Source: Rhizobium sp. CIAT894
GTDB lineage: Bacteria; Pseudomonadota; Alphaproteobacteria; Rhizobiales; Rhizobiaceae
Assembly: GCF_000172795.2 (NCBI RefSeq)
Contig: NZ_CP020947.1
Coordinates: forward strand, 1,057,001-1,121,000
Reading direction: 5' to 3'
Length of the DNA: 64,000 bases
The position numbers and the translations under genes were made by a program. Below, in pieces: positions 24,479 through 33,752 of this stretch (the stretch's first letter is position 1; each line of letters opens with the position of its first letter). The notes under the pieces were generated by a model. It did no database searches. It was not told where the DNA came from and was given only the letters and a program-made list of their open reading frames with translations.

Positions 24479-26185
24479 TCACGTCTCCGGTAGGCCAGCC
24501 TTTCGGAAGCCCTCGACAAAGTGGTCTCGCACAGATGCATCGCGCAGCGGCTGGGAGCTGAGCCAATGACCGATCGTGAAATGAGGGTGGGCGATCAGGA
24601 ACAATTCTGCTTCTCGCCGCGCCTCCTCATGGTGGCCCAGCTGCGCAAGCGCAGCAGCCAGGAATTTGCGTGAGTTGGTACGATACGTGTCTTTCCTGCG
24701 GAGTGTCGCGGTTGCCGCCTCATAGTCACGCGCGGCGTATTGCGCCTGCCCAAGATGACAAAGATACCAGCAGGCCGGATAGGGATTGAGCCGCAGAGCT
24801 TTTTCGATCTGCGCCAGTCCGTCGGCAATCCTGCCGTCCAGCACTGAAATATCCGACATGGCGGCCCAGGTGTCGGCGTGGTTGGGGTCCAGTTCCAGGG
24901 CCTTGGCGAAGGCCGCCTCCGATTCCTCCCATCGCCGCTCATAGGCCAAAATGGTCCCCAGAACGTAACGGCAGCCGGCATCGTTGGGATCCAGGTCGAC
25001 CGCCTTCTGCGCTGATGTCGCCGCCATCCGACGGTTCGGATCTTCGGGCTCGCCGAAATGAGTCCAGGCGAGCCAACGGTTATAGGCGAGCAGACCGAGC
25101 GCCTCGGCATATGATGGCTCGAGTCTGACCGCGCGCTGGAGCAGCATATAGGCCTCGCGCTCGGTTTGCGGCGACTCTTCCGTCAGCAGGCGGGCGCGCA
25201 CACACAGGTCGTAGGCCTCGAAGTTCTTGGGCCGATTGCGTGGCGGCGGGGTGGTCAGCCGGCCGACGAGGGCTTCGACAATCTTGGCGTTAACCTCATC
25301 CTGCAATTCGAAAACATCTTCCACCGTCCGGTCGAACCGCTCGGCCCACAAGTGCCCGCCGGCAAGCGCGTCGATCAATTGGGCATTGATGCGGACACGG
25401 CCCATTGCGCGTCTGGCGCTTCCCTCCAGGACGTAGCGGACGCCGAGTTCCTGGGCGACCAGCTTTACGTTGACCGGCTTGCCCTTGTAGCCGTAGACGG
25501 AATTGCGCGCGATGACGAACAGACCGGCCGTACGGGAAAGATCGGTGATCAGGTCTTCGGTCAGGCCGTCGACGAAGGGCGCGTCGGCTTCATTCCCACT
25601 CATATTCGTGAACGGCAATACAGCGATCGAGGGACAGTCGGGCAGCGGCAATATGCTCTGCAGCGCATCCGGCCAATGCCACACATGGACAGGGCGGGTC
25701 AGGTTCTTCAGGTAGCGTTCGCCTGCGTCGAAGAACCGGTCGTCGATCTTGCCGACGATCTCGCCGTGAACGCCGGCTGAAATGCAGATACCTCCCGGCG
25801 CGGCCTGTGTCTCCAGGCGCGCCGCGACATTGACCCCGTCGCCGAGGACGTCTGAACCATCGTCAATGACATCTCCGAGATTGACGCCTACACGTAAAAG
25901 TAGTCGCCTGTCTCCGGATGCCTCGACAGGAGTGTTCGCCCGTTGCATTTCCAGCGCTGCTTCGACCGCGTCCACCGCGCTGCCGAATTCGACCAGGAAG
26001 CCGTCGCCCACGACCTTGAAGATGCGACCGTTGTGGCGCATCACCGCCGGCTCGATAACGCCAGAACGGAGTTCCCTGAGGTTCTCAAGCGTTGCGACTT
26101 CATCAGCCTCCATCAGGCGTGAATATCCCACCACATCGGCAACGACGATGGCAGCGAGACGACGCTGAAGAGATTGATCCGTCAT
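24479..26185 (-). CDS. Class III adenylate/guanylate cyclase with TPR C-terminal region
   Basis: This 568-residue protein has a class III cyclase domain (about 10-175) with metal-binding aspartates in VVADVVGYSRLME (Asp17) and VVGDGFLVEF (Asp61), and the transition-state arginine in GDGVNVAARLE. It continues with a domain found in CyaI-like rhizobial cyclases (SIAVLPFTNMSGNEADAPFV, then DGLTEDLITDLSR) and TPR-like repeats from about 350 to 540. It should make cAMP in the cytoplasm under protein-protein control. It is bracketed by long direct repeats, so this gene may have been inserted as a unit. Confidence 0.9.
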   Translation of the reverse strand: MTDQSLQRRLAAIVVADVVGYSRLMEADEVATLENLRELRSGVIEPAVMRHNGRIFKVVGDGFLVEFGSAVDAVEAALEMQRANTPVEASGDRRLLLRVGVNLGDVIDDGSDVLGDGVNVAARLETQAAPGGICISAGVHGEIVGKIDDRFFDAGERYLKNLTRPVHVWHWPDALQSILPLPDCPSIAVLPFTNMSGNEADAPFVDGLTEDLITDLSRTAGLFVIARNSVYGYKGKPVNVKLVAQELGVRYVLEGSARRAMGRVRINAQLIDALAGGHLWAERFDRTVEDVFELQDEVNAKIVEALVGRLTTPPPRNRPKNFEAYDLCVRARLLTEESPQTEREAYMLLQRAVRLEPSYAEALGLLAYNRWLAWTHFGEPEDPNRRMAATSAQKAVDLDPNDAGCRYVLGTILAYERRWEESEAAFAKALELDPNHADTWAAMSDISVLDGRIADGLAQIEKALRLNPYPACWYLCHLGQAQYAARDYEAATATLRRKDTYRTNSRKFLAAALAQLGHHEEARREAELFLIAHPHFTIGHWLSSQPLRDASVRDHFVEGFRKAGLPET

Positions 26186-26271
26186 GTGAGAACAAGCCCA
26201 ACGACCAAATTAGCAAGTTATTGTTCAACTGCGGGTGAGTCAACAACAAGTGGTGAGAGGTAGCGTCCAGG

Positions 26272-26345
26272 CGATCTCCACCTCCATCGAGCCGTCATCC
26301 TTCTTTGTGACCGACGGCGTCGAAGTAAGCGGCGGCTTCCGCTGA
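26272..26345 (+). pseudogene. Remnant of an SDR gene 3' end
   Basis: In frame, the bases give IEPSSFFVTDGVEVSGGFR and a stop, which is the typical C-terminal end of short-chain dehydrogenases. Nothing of the rest of the gene is present. It marks the start of the second copy of the direct repeat and suggests a deleted or recombined SDR gene. Confidence 0.65.
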
Positions 26346-26499
26346 GATATGAGTGAAAAGCGCGCGCTTCTTCAGCGCGCGCATACGCGAATACCGGTTG
26401 GACCCACGCCGGCCACCTCGGCTGTGGCATGGATTCCAGGCTCAAGGCCTGGAATGACGGAGGCCGGAGGTGCGTTTCCGCCCAAGCCGGCGCGGCAGC
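26327..26499 (+). repeat. Long direct repeat, copy 2 (with one RIME copy)
   Basis: Near-identical to 24185-24396 apart from a missing internal RIME half. It includes the same gcgcgcgcttc/gcgcgcgc hairpin, the palindrome at 26431-26462 and a shared tail ggtgcgttt. The two copies flank the cyclase gene as direct repeats. Confidence 0.8.
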
Positions 26500-26712
26500 C
26501 CGCAAGTTCACGCCCAACGACTTGTGTGAGCAGCTTCGGAGTCTCTGGATGGATCGTTTTGAACGCGTCTGCAGCCCCGCTGGCAATTCGGGAACAGCTC
26601 CTGCGTCTTCAGGTCAAAGCGGTCTCAAACCGAACACCTCTGGCGCCTTGCAGCGGTTCAGGGCATCCTATGATGGCCGAAAATTGTGTTCATGGCAGTT
26701 GGAGGAATGCCG

Positions 26713-28674
26713 ATGCGCTGCTTTACCGTGCTTGGACCTTCGCAGACCGGAAAATCGACAGTGGTGGAAAAGCTCGGCTCCCTGGAGGGGGCGCCGAGAA
26801 AATCCAGGTCCCCTTATGGATTGAACCTCACGGAATTCACCTTTGGAAACGAGGCGTGGTGTGCGCTGGATGCGCCAGGACCCAACGAAGCGTTGGCGCA
26901 TGCACAGCACGCGCTTCTTGCCAGCGACGCCTGCATCCTGTGCGTTTCATCGGCACCGGAGGAGGCCGTGCTCGCCGCGCCCTATCTCAGGATCGTCGAA
27001 GCCTCGGGGACGCCGTGCATCCTCTTCGTCAACCGGATGGACGAACCGAGAGGGCGGCTCAGGGACGTGATCGCCGCGCTTCAAGACTACGCCAGCCACA
27101 CGCTTTTGCTTCGCCAGATCCCGATCCGCGAGGGGGACAGGATCATAGGCAGTTGCGATCTGATTTCGGAACGGGCGTGGCGCTACCGGGAAGGCCAGAC
27201 TTCGGCGCTGATCGCAATCCCCGAAAGCATCGCCGAGCGCGAGCACGAAGCGCGCAGCGAGCTCCTGGAACACCTGTCCGAATTCGATGACTGGCTTCTC
27301 GAGGAATTGGTCGAAGATCGCGAGCCGCCCAGCGACGCCCTTTATGCCATTTCATCGCGGGTTCTGCGCGAAAACAGGATTATTCCAGTCCTGATCGGTG
27401 CCGCAAGTCACGGCAACGGCATGATGAGGCTGATGAAGGCGCTGCGCCACGAGGCGCCGCCGGTAGGGATTCTGAGACAGCGCCTGGCTCGTGCGGGCAA
27501 TGTCGATGAAAACAAGCTGACCGCCGTGAGCTTCCATGCCTATCATCGTCAGAATATCGGCAAGACGGTGCTGGTGCGTGCGTTTGGTGAGGGACTGCGG
27601 CAAGGCGCATTACTGGGCGGCTCCGGCCTCGGCGCCGTGCAGGATCCCGCAAACGGACGGTCCAGCGCGGCGATCACGCCTGCACCGGGGGATGTCTTCG
27701 CAACGGTCAAGTCCGACCACTTGCCCGTCCCGTCGCTGTTGACATCAGGCGCGGCGATCGCCCCGCCCGAATGGACAGAGCCACCGACGCCGATGCTTGA
27801 AAGGATCCTGGTCCCGGGCAGCGACCGCGATGAAAACAAGCTCTCCGAAACGCTGGCAAAACTTTCCGAGACGGATCGCGGTCTTGTCGTTTTGCAGGAG
27901 GAAGGCACCGGCGCCCAGCTCGTCCGCGCCCAGGGCCCGGTACATCTGCGCGATCTCTGCCGAACCCTGTCCGACGTCTTCCACATCGACGTCACCGATC
28001 GAACGCCCAGCCCGATCTACCGCGAGACAATCGCGAAGCCCTCCGAGGTTCACTACCGGCATCGCAAACAGACCGGCGGTGCCGGGCAATTCGCGGATGT
28101 GAAGCTGAGCATTCGCCCCAACGAGCGCGGCCGGGGCTTCACCTTCAGCGAAACCGTCAAGGGTGGCGTCGTTCCACGCAACTACATCCCTGCCGTCGAA
28201 GCAGGCGCGCGCGAAGCGATGGAGAAAGGGCCGCTCGGGTTCCAGGTCATCGATGTCGGCGTAACGCTGTTCGATGGCCAGTACCATGCGGTCGACAGTT
28301 CGGAACACGCCTTCAGGACTGCGTCGAAAATGGGAGTGCGACAGGCGCTTTCCGAAGGGGCGGCCGTTTTAATGCAACCGGTCTTCCGCAGCGAAATTCA
28401 CATTCCGTCGATCTATTCCGGCAGCCTCGTCCAGATCGTCTCCGCTCTCAAGGGTCAGGTTCTCGGCTTCGACCGGGATGAAACCGCCAAGGGATGGGAC
28501 ATCTTCCGGGCACTCGTTCCGGGCGGCGCACTCGACGATCTGGCGCGGGCGCTGCGCTCGGCGACGCAGGGCATTGGTTACTTTTCCAAGACCTTCGATC
28601 ACTTCGAGGAGCTATACGGCAAGGAAGCGGACGCCATCGTGAGAGCACGCGAGGAAGCAGGCGTCGCACACTGA
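26713..28674 (+). CDS. Elongation factor G-like GTPase (FusA-like paralogue)
   Basis: This 653-residue protein follows EF-G architecture. The N-terminal G domain has a P-loop GPSQTGKST (about 7-15), DxxG as DAPG and G4 as NRMD (not NKxD). Domain II lies at about 255-340, and domains III-V include TPSPIYRETI and the conserved TGGAGQFADVKL. It is about 40 residues shorter than housekeeping EF-G, and the switch region is reduced. The ATG at 26713 is chosen for its ggagga ribosome site. Such paralogues are conserved but untested and should bind ribosomes. No partner genes are adjacent. Confidence 0.85.
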   Translation: MRCFTVLGPSQTGKSTVVEKLGSLEGAPRKSRSPYGLNLTEFTFGNEAWCALDAPGPNEALAHAQHALLASDACILCVSSAPEEAVLAAPYLRIVEASGTPCILFVNRMDEPRGRLRDVIAALQDYASHTLLLRQIPIREGDRIIGSCDLISERAWRYREGQTSALIAIPESIAEREHEARSELLEHLSEFDDWLLEELVEDREPPSDALYAISSRVLRENRIIPVLIGAASHGNGMMRLMKALRHEAPPVGILRQRLARAGNVDENKLTAVSFHAYHRQNIGKTVLVRAFGEGLRQGALLGGSGLGAVQDPANGRSSAAITPAPGDVFATVKSDHLPVPSLLTSGAAIAPPEWTEPPTPMLERILVPGSDRDENKLSETLAKLSETDRGLVVLQEEGTGAQLVRAQGPVHLRDLCRTLSDVFHIDVTDRTPSPIYRETIAKPSEVHYRHRKQTGGAGQFADVKLSIRPNERGRGFTFSETVKGGVVPRNYIPAVEAGAREAMEKGPLGFQVIDVGVTLFDGQYHAVDSSEHAFRTASKMGVRQALSEGAAVLMQPVFRSEIHIPSIYSGSLVQIVSALKGQVLGFDRDETAKGWDIFRALVPGGALDDLARALRSATQGIGYFSKTFDHFEELYGKEADAIVRAREEAGVAH

Positions 28675-28707
28675 AACGTGTTTTCGCTCAACTCGCCGCC
28701 GGGAAGA

Positions 28708-29646
28708 CTATCGCGAGGTTTCCAGGCGGCGATCGCCGCCCAGAATGTTCAGCCAGGCGCGCGACACTTTCTCCGCGCCCGAGCCCCCGATATGGCAATC
28801 GTCATAGCGGTCGTCTCCGTCGAGTAGCGCGTCGGAATTGACGCCCTCGCGGATGCCGTGGCCGCTTTTTGACAGGGCCACCTGCGCCTGCACGATCGCA
28901 TTGTCCGGAATATGCTCCTTGAAGCCGCCGTTGCTCGGCTCCAGGCATTTCGATGCGATCGAAATGTAAACGGGAGCTTCGACGCCGTGCTGACGCAATG
29001 TGTCGACCATCGATATGAAACGTTCCTGGTAGGCCTGCGCGGTGGTGCCCAGAACCAGGTCCGCCTCTCCCTGCACCCAGAGGACGCTCGTTATCCGGTA
29101 ACCGGAATCCTGAAGCTGTTTTATTGTATCGATCAGCACGGGATTGATGTCACCGCCTGTCGCCCATCGTGCGACCGGAGATCCGGAATAGGCGAGAGGC
29201 GCGAGGACGACGCTGTCATTTTGCCCCGATGCGATCAAATCATTGCCAAGCAGCGTCCAGTACTCTCCCTTGGTATCGGTCGATCCAAGAAGGGGCGACG
29301 CCGCGATGAAGCACTTGCTGTCAAAGGCGTTGACGACGTGAGGGCCATAATTCGACCGGTGCCGTTGTCCACCGTCATTGGCCGCGTTCGATTGGCCGAG
29401 AATGAGCAGGACAGCAGTTCGATCCGTTTGAACCGGGCAGGTCACAGGCGTTTTTGTTTCATCCCCGATCAATCGTTCCTTGTCGTCGAACTTGTAACGG
29501 CTTGGAGCTGCTGCCTTCTGTCCGCCAACCATTTTTCTCAGCGCGGAAAGTTGCGGCCAGGGAAAGATCTCATGTCTCGCGCTCATGCCGCCGAGAAAGT
29601 ACATAGCAATCATGGCGATCAGGCCGACTGTGAGCGTTTTGCGCAT
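28708..29646 (-). CDS. SGNH-type acetylesterase (sialate O-acetylesterase-like, PF03629)
   Basis: This 312-residue protein has an N-terminal signal anchor (about 5-20) and a SASA-type hydrolase domain. The nucleophile block is LILGQSNAAND (about 81-91), a middle block is SVLWVQGEADLV, and the catalytic Asp/His end is DDRYDDCHIGGSG. It should act in the periplasm or at the membrane, removing acetyl groups from sugars, possibly on exported polysaccharide. It is monocistronic on the minus strand. Acetylxylan-type specificity cannot be excluded. Confidence 0.85.
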   Translation of the reverse strand: MRKTLTVGLIAMIAMYFLGGMSARHEIFPWPQLSALRKMVGGQKAAAPSRYKFDDKERLIGDETKTPVTCPVQTDRTAVLLILGQSNAANDGGQRHRSNYGPHVVNAFDSKCFIAASPLLGSTDTKGEYWTLLGNDLIASGQNDSVVLAPLAYSGSPVARWATGGDINPVLIDTIKQLQDSGYRITSVLWVQGEADLVLGTTAQAYQERFISMVDTLRQHGVEAPVYISIASKCLEPSNGGFKEHIPDNAIVQAQVALSKSGHGIREGVNSDALLDGDDRYDDCHIGGSGAEKVSRAWLNILGGDRRLETSR

Positions 29647-29931
29647 GTCGTCACCTCTTAATCATCATCCGATGACGAATCGAGGCTGGTTCAGCCGCGA
29701 AGGTTCCTCTAAACCAGCCATATCTGCTTGCTCGGGCGTGATCGTTCAGAAAGAATTCGTCATGAAGATCGATGCCCGTCGCTGCTTTCAATTATAGCCC
29801 GGACCAGTGATTGCAATCATCCAGTTGGATGAGAGGTCACAGATTGGCGGCGAGGACACAGTCGGCGCGGAGCGCCGGTGACAGCCGGAGCCTGACGATG
29901 TGGAGGGCGCGATGATTGTTCTGGAAGCGGC

Positions 29932-30744
29932 TTACGGCCCGTTTCCCTGCAGCGCTTCCACGAAACGGATCACGTCACCGATCATGCTGTCGTTCCACAT
30001 ATCGTTGTGACTCGCACCGTCATAGATCACCATCCGCTTGGGCTCGGGTGCGATGCGGTACAACGCCTGGCCTGAAGAAAGCGGGATGCTATCGTCAAGC
30101 CGGCCGTGGAGGAACAACTTCGGTTGTCTTACCTTGGCGATGTTGAGGTCCGAGCGAAAGGGATCCTTGAGCAGAGCCTCGACCGGCAGGAACGGATAAT
30201 GCGTCTGCGCAACCGACAGAACCGACAGGTAAGGAGACACAAGGATGACGCCCGCGGCCGGCCTGTTTCCAGCCGTATTCACGGCAACGCCGGTGCCAAG
30301 CGACCGGCCCAGCACAACGATCCGGCTTCCGGTGTGTGCCGAAAGCCAGTCGAACGCCGCGATGCCGTCCGTCAGCAGCCCCTGCTCGCTGGGCGAGCCG
30401 GTCGATCCGGGATAGCCGCGATAGGAAATCGCCAGCAATCCGATCCTCCGCGCGGCCAGCGCCTGTGCGAGGAACCCGTAATTACCGACGCTATCGCCGT
30501 TTCCGAAAAAGAGGAGCACGCAGGGCTTGTCGCTGTCGCCCTGGCTGTACAATCCCCGAAGCATCTCTCCGTCGGGCGTCTTGACGTGGACCGTCTCGCC
30601 CCAGTTCGCATGCTCCGGAACCGGTGTGGCGCCTGCTCCGGGATAAAGCAGGGTTCGCTGAGAAAAATAGACCAGCCCGACGAGCGCCATGTAGGCGATG
30701 ACCGCCATCAGCGGCAGGATCAGCAAGTACCTTGTAGCGCTCAC
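29932..30744 (-). CDS. Membrane-anchored alpha/beta hydrolase (BEM46-like)
   Basis: This roughly 270-residue protein has one N-terminal transmembrane segment (LILPLMAVIAYMALVGLVYF, about 8-27) and an alpha/beta hydrolase domain. The nucleophile is in VVLGRSLGTGVAV, the acid in LHGRLDDSIP and the histidine in YDGASHNDMW. The start is uncertain: a GTG at 30744 keeps the whole anchor, while an ATG at 30708 loses part of it. Bases further upstream are not protein-like. Related enzymes are membrane-bound esterases or thioesterases of unknown substrate. Confidence 0.8.
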   Translation of the reverse strand: MSATRYLLILPLMAVIAYMALVGLVYFSQRTLLYPGAGATPVPEHANWGETVHVKTPDGEMLRGLYSQGDSDKPCVLLFFGNGDSVGNYGFLAQALAARRIGLLAISYRGYPGSTGSPSEQGLLTDGIAAFDWLSAHTGSRIVVLGRSLGTGVAVNTAGNRPAAGVILVSPYLSVLSVAQTHYPFLPVEALLKDPFRSDLNIAKVRQPKLFLHGRLDDSIPLSSGQALYRIAPEPKRMVIYDGASHNDMWNDSMIGDVIRFVEALQGNGP

Positions 30745-30967
30745 GACAGAATGTACCCGCCGGTTTGAAGTGCCCAGAACGCGTTGCAGCAACCGCGGAC
30801 CGTTGCGGCGTGGCTCAGCGTAGCGGCAATATATGCACGAAGCTTTCCTGCAGAGAAGAGGGTCGAGGCCCGTCCTTCGACTGCCGCGGGGTGATCGGCT
30901 GCGCCGTTGTCTTGCTTTCTCCACCAACCAAACTACGGTGCCGGCAGGGTGATTTGGGGGTGAGTGC

Positions 30968-31504
30968 TTGCGTTTCTTTGCAGCTTTGACGATTGCAATC
31001 CTATCGAGCCAGGTGCAGGCGGTTGCGTGCCCTCTCGATGATACCTTGAAGCTCTGCGTGTTGAATGGCCGAAGCCTGTCTGCCCTGCACAGCGGCGTCG
31101 ATCGCGGTGATTGGAAAGTCGACGCGATTAGTTCTCCGGTCAATGCAATTTCGGAGCCTCGAACCGGCCGCGAGATTTACACGATGCCGAGCGGGCAGCG
31201 GTTCGCCATATATTTTCAGGAATACCAAAATCTCTTTTCGTCCAACTGCTCATTCGATTTTTTCTTAGCCTTGGGCAAGGGCGGTCAGGAAGGGATGCGT
31301 TGTTCGAACGCTGAACTTGAAGCCTTCGAAGCCGGGCTCTCTGCTGCCTCTTTGGGTCGGATAACGAAAGAACGCAGGCAAGGCGGCACGGCTTATTTGA
31401 TAGAGGACCGGAACGCGTGGGTAACGGTAGTGGTCACAGACAGCGGCACGCCGCAGGATGTTTCGAACGCGTGGGTCGAGACTTCAGTCGTCAAAGGGCC
31501 GTAG
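30968..31504 (+). CDS. Secreted hypothetical protein
   Basis: This 178-residue protein has a signal peptide (RFFAALTIAILSSQVQAVA, about 2-20) and a mature region with cysteines at CPLDDTLKLC and later C-S pairs that could form disulphides. The start is a TTG at 30968 behind a ggggg-type ribosome site. The composition is less GC-biased than neighbours. No family is recognised. It is probably periplasmic. Confidence 0.6.
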   Translation: MRFFAALTIAILSSQVQAVACPLDDTLKLCVLNGRSLSALHSGVDRGDWKVDAISSPVNAISEPRTGREIYTMPSGQRFAIYFQEYQNLFSSNCSFDFFLALGKGGQEGMRCSNAELEAFEAGLSAASLGRITKERRQGGTAYLIEDRNAWVTVVVTDSGTPQDVSNAWVETSVVKGP

Positions 31505-31639
31505 AGCCTGACGAATCTCTGTCGGCGGCTGTACCACGGTCGTCCTGGCAGAGCGGCGCCGGCTCCTCCTCCCGCCAAGGAACAAAATCCGCATGGTGAG
31601 GTTGGGATTGCGATAAGCAAAAAACCATCGGAGGAACTC

Positions 31640-31981
31640 ATGCGGAAATCTCTTCAGTTCATCCTGGTCGGGCTGGCGGCCATGACCGGCTTGACGGTTT
31701 CGCCGACGATCGCGGCGGCGCAGGATCTGGAATTCCGGATCGGCCCCGGCGGCGTCGGCGGTTACGATCGGGATCGCGACCGTGGTCGGTATGACTTGTA
31801 TGACCGCCGCGGGCGGCGCGGCTGCGATCCGGAAGATGCGCTCGACATCGCCCGCGGCGAAGGCCTTCGCCGGGTGCAGATCGTCCGCATGTCGCCGCGC
31901 AGCATCGTCGTCCAGGGGATGACGCGCCGGGGACCGGAGCGGATGTTCTTCGCCAACCGGCGCGGCTGCCCGGAAATCTGA
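31640..31981 (+). CDS. Small secreted hypothetical protein, Asp/Arg-rich
   Basis: This 113-residue protein has a clear signal peptide (about 1-27, ending AAAQ). An Asp/Arg/Tyr-rich linker follows (YDRDRDRGRYDLYDRRGRRG), then a compact conserved C-terminal part with two cysteines (RGCDPEDALDIARGEGLRRV and NRRGCPEI). Similar secreted proteins are common in rhizobia with no known role. A ggaggaa ribosome site precedes the ATG. Confidence 0.75.
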   Translation: MRKSLQFILVGLAAMTGLTVSPTIAAAQDLEFRIGPGGVGGYDRDRDRGRYDLYDRRGRRGCDPEDALDIARGEGLRRVQIVRMSPRSIVVQGMTRRGPERMFFANRRGCPEI

Positions 31982-32116
31982 CCGGCAGGCGTGCGGCAAG
32001 GCGGACGGCCGGGCCTTTGAGTGCCCGGCGCGGAACCTTTGGCCGCTCCGGACATTGCTGCCCATGCAGCGCTCTGCTTGCGCCTGCGGTCTTTAACGCC
32101 ATGGGAGGATTTCATC

Positions 32117-32659
32117 ATGATGAGCGGTCAATTGAAGGCGCTTCTCGCCGTTCTTGCCGTCGCCGGTTATCAGAACAGAGACAAGATCGGGGAGCTTCTG
32201 CGCGGCATCCAGAACCCGCAGCCGGCCGACCCGCAGCAGGCGCCTGAAGGCCAGCAGCCGGGCGGGCTTGGCGGTCTCCTCGGCGGGCTCGGGGGCTCCG
32301 GCGGTTTGGGAGGACTGCTCGGCGGGCTGACCTCCGGCAGCATCGTCAGCGGCGGTCTCGGCGATCTCCTCAAGACCTTTCAGCAGAACGGCCATGGCGA
32401 CACGATCGACTCATGGGTCAAGCCCGGGCAGAATGCCGAGATCAATGACGGCCAACTGGCCGAAGCCCTCGGCCCCGATGTTTTGAACGAGATCGCCAGA
32501 AATACCGGCCTCTCGCGTGAGGAAATCCTCGGCCGGCTGAGCCGCGATCTGCCGAAGGCCGTCGACGATCTGACGCCGCAGGGGAAAGTGCCCACGGCGG
32601 AAGAGGCGTTTTTGTCTTCGGCGAGCCAGGCGACATCCGGGCGGCCGAGCAGCATCTAG
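32117..32659 (+). CDS. YidB/DUF937 family protein
   Basis: This 180-residue protein has the YidB-type layout. An N-terminal helix MMSGQLKALLAVLAVAGYQN is followed by a glycine-rich middle (repeats of GGLGGLLGGL, about 50-75). The conserved C-terminal domain reads GHGDTIDSWVKPGQNAEIND and GLSREEILGRLSRDLPKAVD. Function is not established; it is a cytoplasmic or membrane-associated conserved protein. The ATG at 32117 follows a gggagg ribosome site. Confidence 0.85.
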   Translation: MMSGQLKALLAVLAVAGYQNRDKIGELLRGIQNPQPADPQQAPEGQQPGGLGGLLGGLGGSGGLGGLLGGLTSGSIVSGGLGDLLKTFQQNGHGDTIDSWVKPGQNAEINDGQLAEALGPDVLNEIARNTGLSREEILGRLSRDLPKAVDDLTPQGKVPTAEEAFLSSASQATSGRPSSI

Positions 32660-32696
32660 CCTGCTCTTGCGATAAGGGCGCGCGATCGGCGGGCAT

Positions 32697-32728
32697 GGAT
32701 TCCAGGCTCAAGGCCTGGAATGACGGAG
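32697..32728. repeat. Palindromic repeat (RIME/ABC type)
   Basis: A single copy (ggattccaggctcaaggcct core, ending gacggag) lies between two convergent genes, YidB-like and the hydrolase. Confidence 0.8.
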
Positions 32729-32788
32729 GTTGGGGAGGCGGTTCTGCCAAACCCGGCCGGCACACGATCTTGCGCAGGTGACCGGGCT

Positions 32789-33634
32789 TCAGTTCGCCAG
32801 GTAGTTGCGAAGAAAGGCGTGAACGCTGCGGATCGATTTTTCCGCGGCGTCGGGATTGTATTTTTCGATATGACCCAGCACCCTTCGTCCCACCTTGAAT
32901 TCCGGGGCATCGAAATCGTGGTAGGTGCCCTTGTAGATATCGAGCTCGATCGGCGGGCCGTTGTCGCTCAGGCGGGCAAGCCGCTTGCGGCAATGTTCAG
33001 CCGGGCTCCAATTGTCTCGATCGCCGGTCATGATCAGGGTTGGCACCGTCGCATCGCCCTGATTTGCGTCGCAGGCGGGGTAATAGGCGACCGCCGCCCT
33101 GAATTTGCGCTCCATCAGCTGTTCGTTGCCTTCGATTTTCGTGGCGTCGAGCGTCACCGTGCCGCCGGCCGAAAAGCCCATCAGCGCGACGCGCCCGATA
33201 TCGACAAAGCCTTGTTTCGATAGGAAATTCAAAGCGCCATAGGCGTCGAAGACGCGATCGGGGAGAGGGCTTTGACACGTGTCCTGAATGTTGCGGGTGG
33301 TGAAGCTGTCGACCACCAGCACGGCGTAACCCCATCGGACCAGCCGCTGCGGCCAGAGGCCTTTGACGCTCAAACGCAGGCCGTCGCAGCCATGCAGAAT
33401 GACGACGGCCGGGAAGGGGCCGTCACCCTGCGGGCGGGATAAATAGCCGAGCAATGGCGTGCCCGACGGTTGGGAGAGAATTTCGCCTTGTTCGGCAGCC
33501 TTGCGGATTCGAAAGGCGCTGAGCTTGACGGGCACGCTTTCGAACCGCACCAATTCGTCGGCATCGGCCGGGTTTCCCGCAAGCGTGACGCTGAGAAACG
33601 CGGCAAGGCAAAGAAAGAGTCTCGCGGCTTTCAC
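32789..33634 (-). CDS. Secreted dienelactone hydrolase-like protein
   Basis: This 281-residue protein has a signal peptide (AARLFLCLAAFLSVTLAG, about 3-20) and an alpha/beta hydrolase domain. Conserved blocks are VVILHGCDGLR, nucleophile Ser in ALMGFSAGGTV, Asp in MTGDRDNWSP and His in GTYHDFDAPEF. The GTG at 33634 is chosen because ggtggagg lies 6 bases before it; the longer frame runs into repeat DNA. It is probably periplasmic. The nucleophile is serine, not the cysteine of true dienelactone hydrolases, so esterase activity is more likely. Confidence 0.85.
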   Translation of the reverse strand: MKAARLFLCLAAFLSVTLAGNPADADELVRFESVPVKLSAFRIRKAAEQGEILSQPSGTPLLGYLSRPQGDGPFPAVVILHGCDGLRLSVKGLWPQRLVRWGYAVLVVDSFTTRNIQDTCQSPLPDRVFDAYGALNFLSKQGFVDIGRVALMGFSAGGTVTLDATKIEGNEQLMERKFRAAVAYYPACDANQGDATVPTLIMTGDRDNWSPAEHCRKRLARLSDNGPPIELDIYKGTYHDFDAPEFKVGRRVLGHIEKYNPDAAEKSIRSVHAFLRNYLAN

Positions 33635-33752
33635 GGAACGCCTCCACCGTTTGACCGAAGCCTGGTGATTGTACGCCGGAGCTGAAAGGCTGGCAAAGCG
33701 GGCGGGGCGGCGACCATCGCCGTGGGAGGTTCTTGATCGCTCTGCCATTGTG

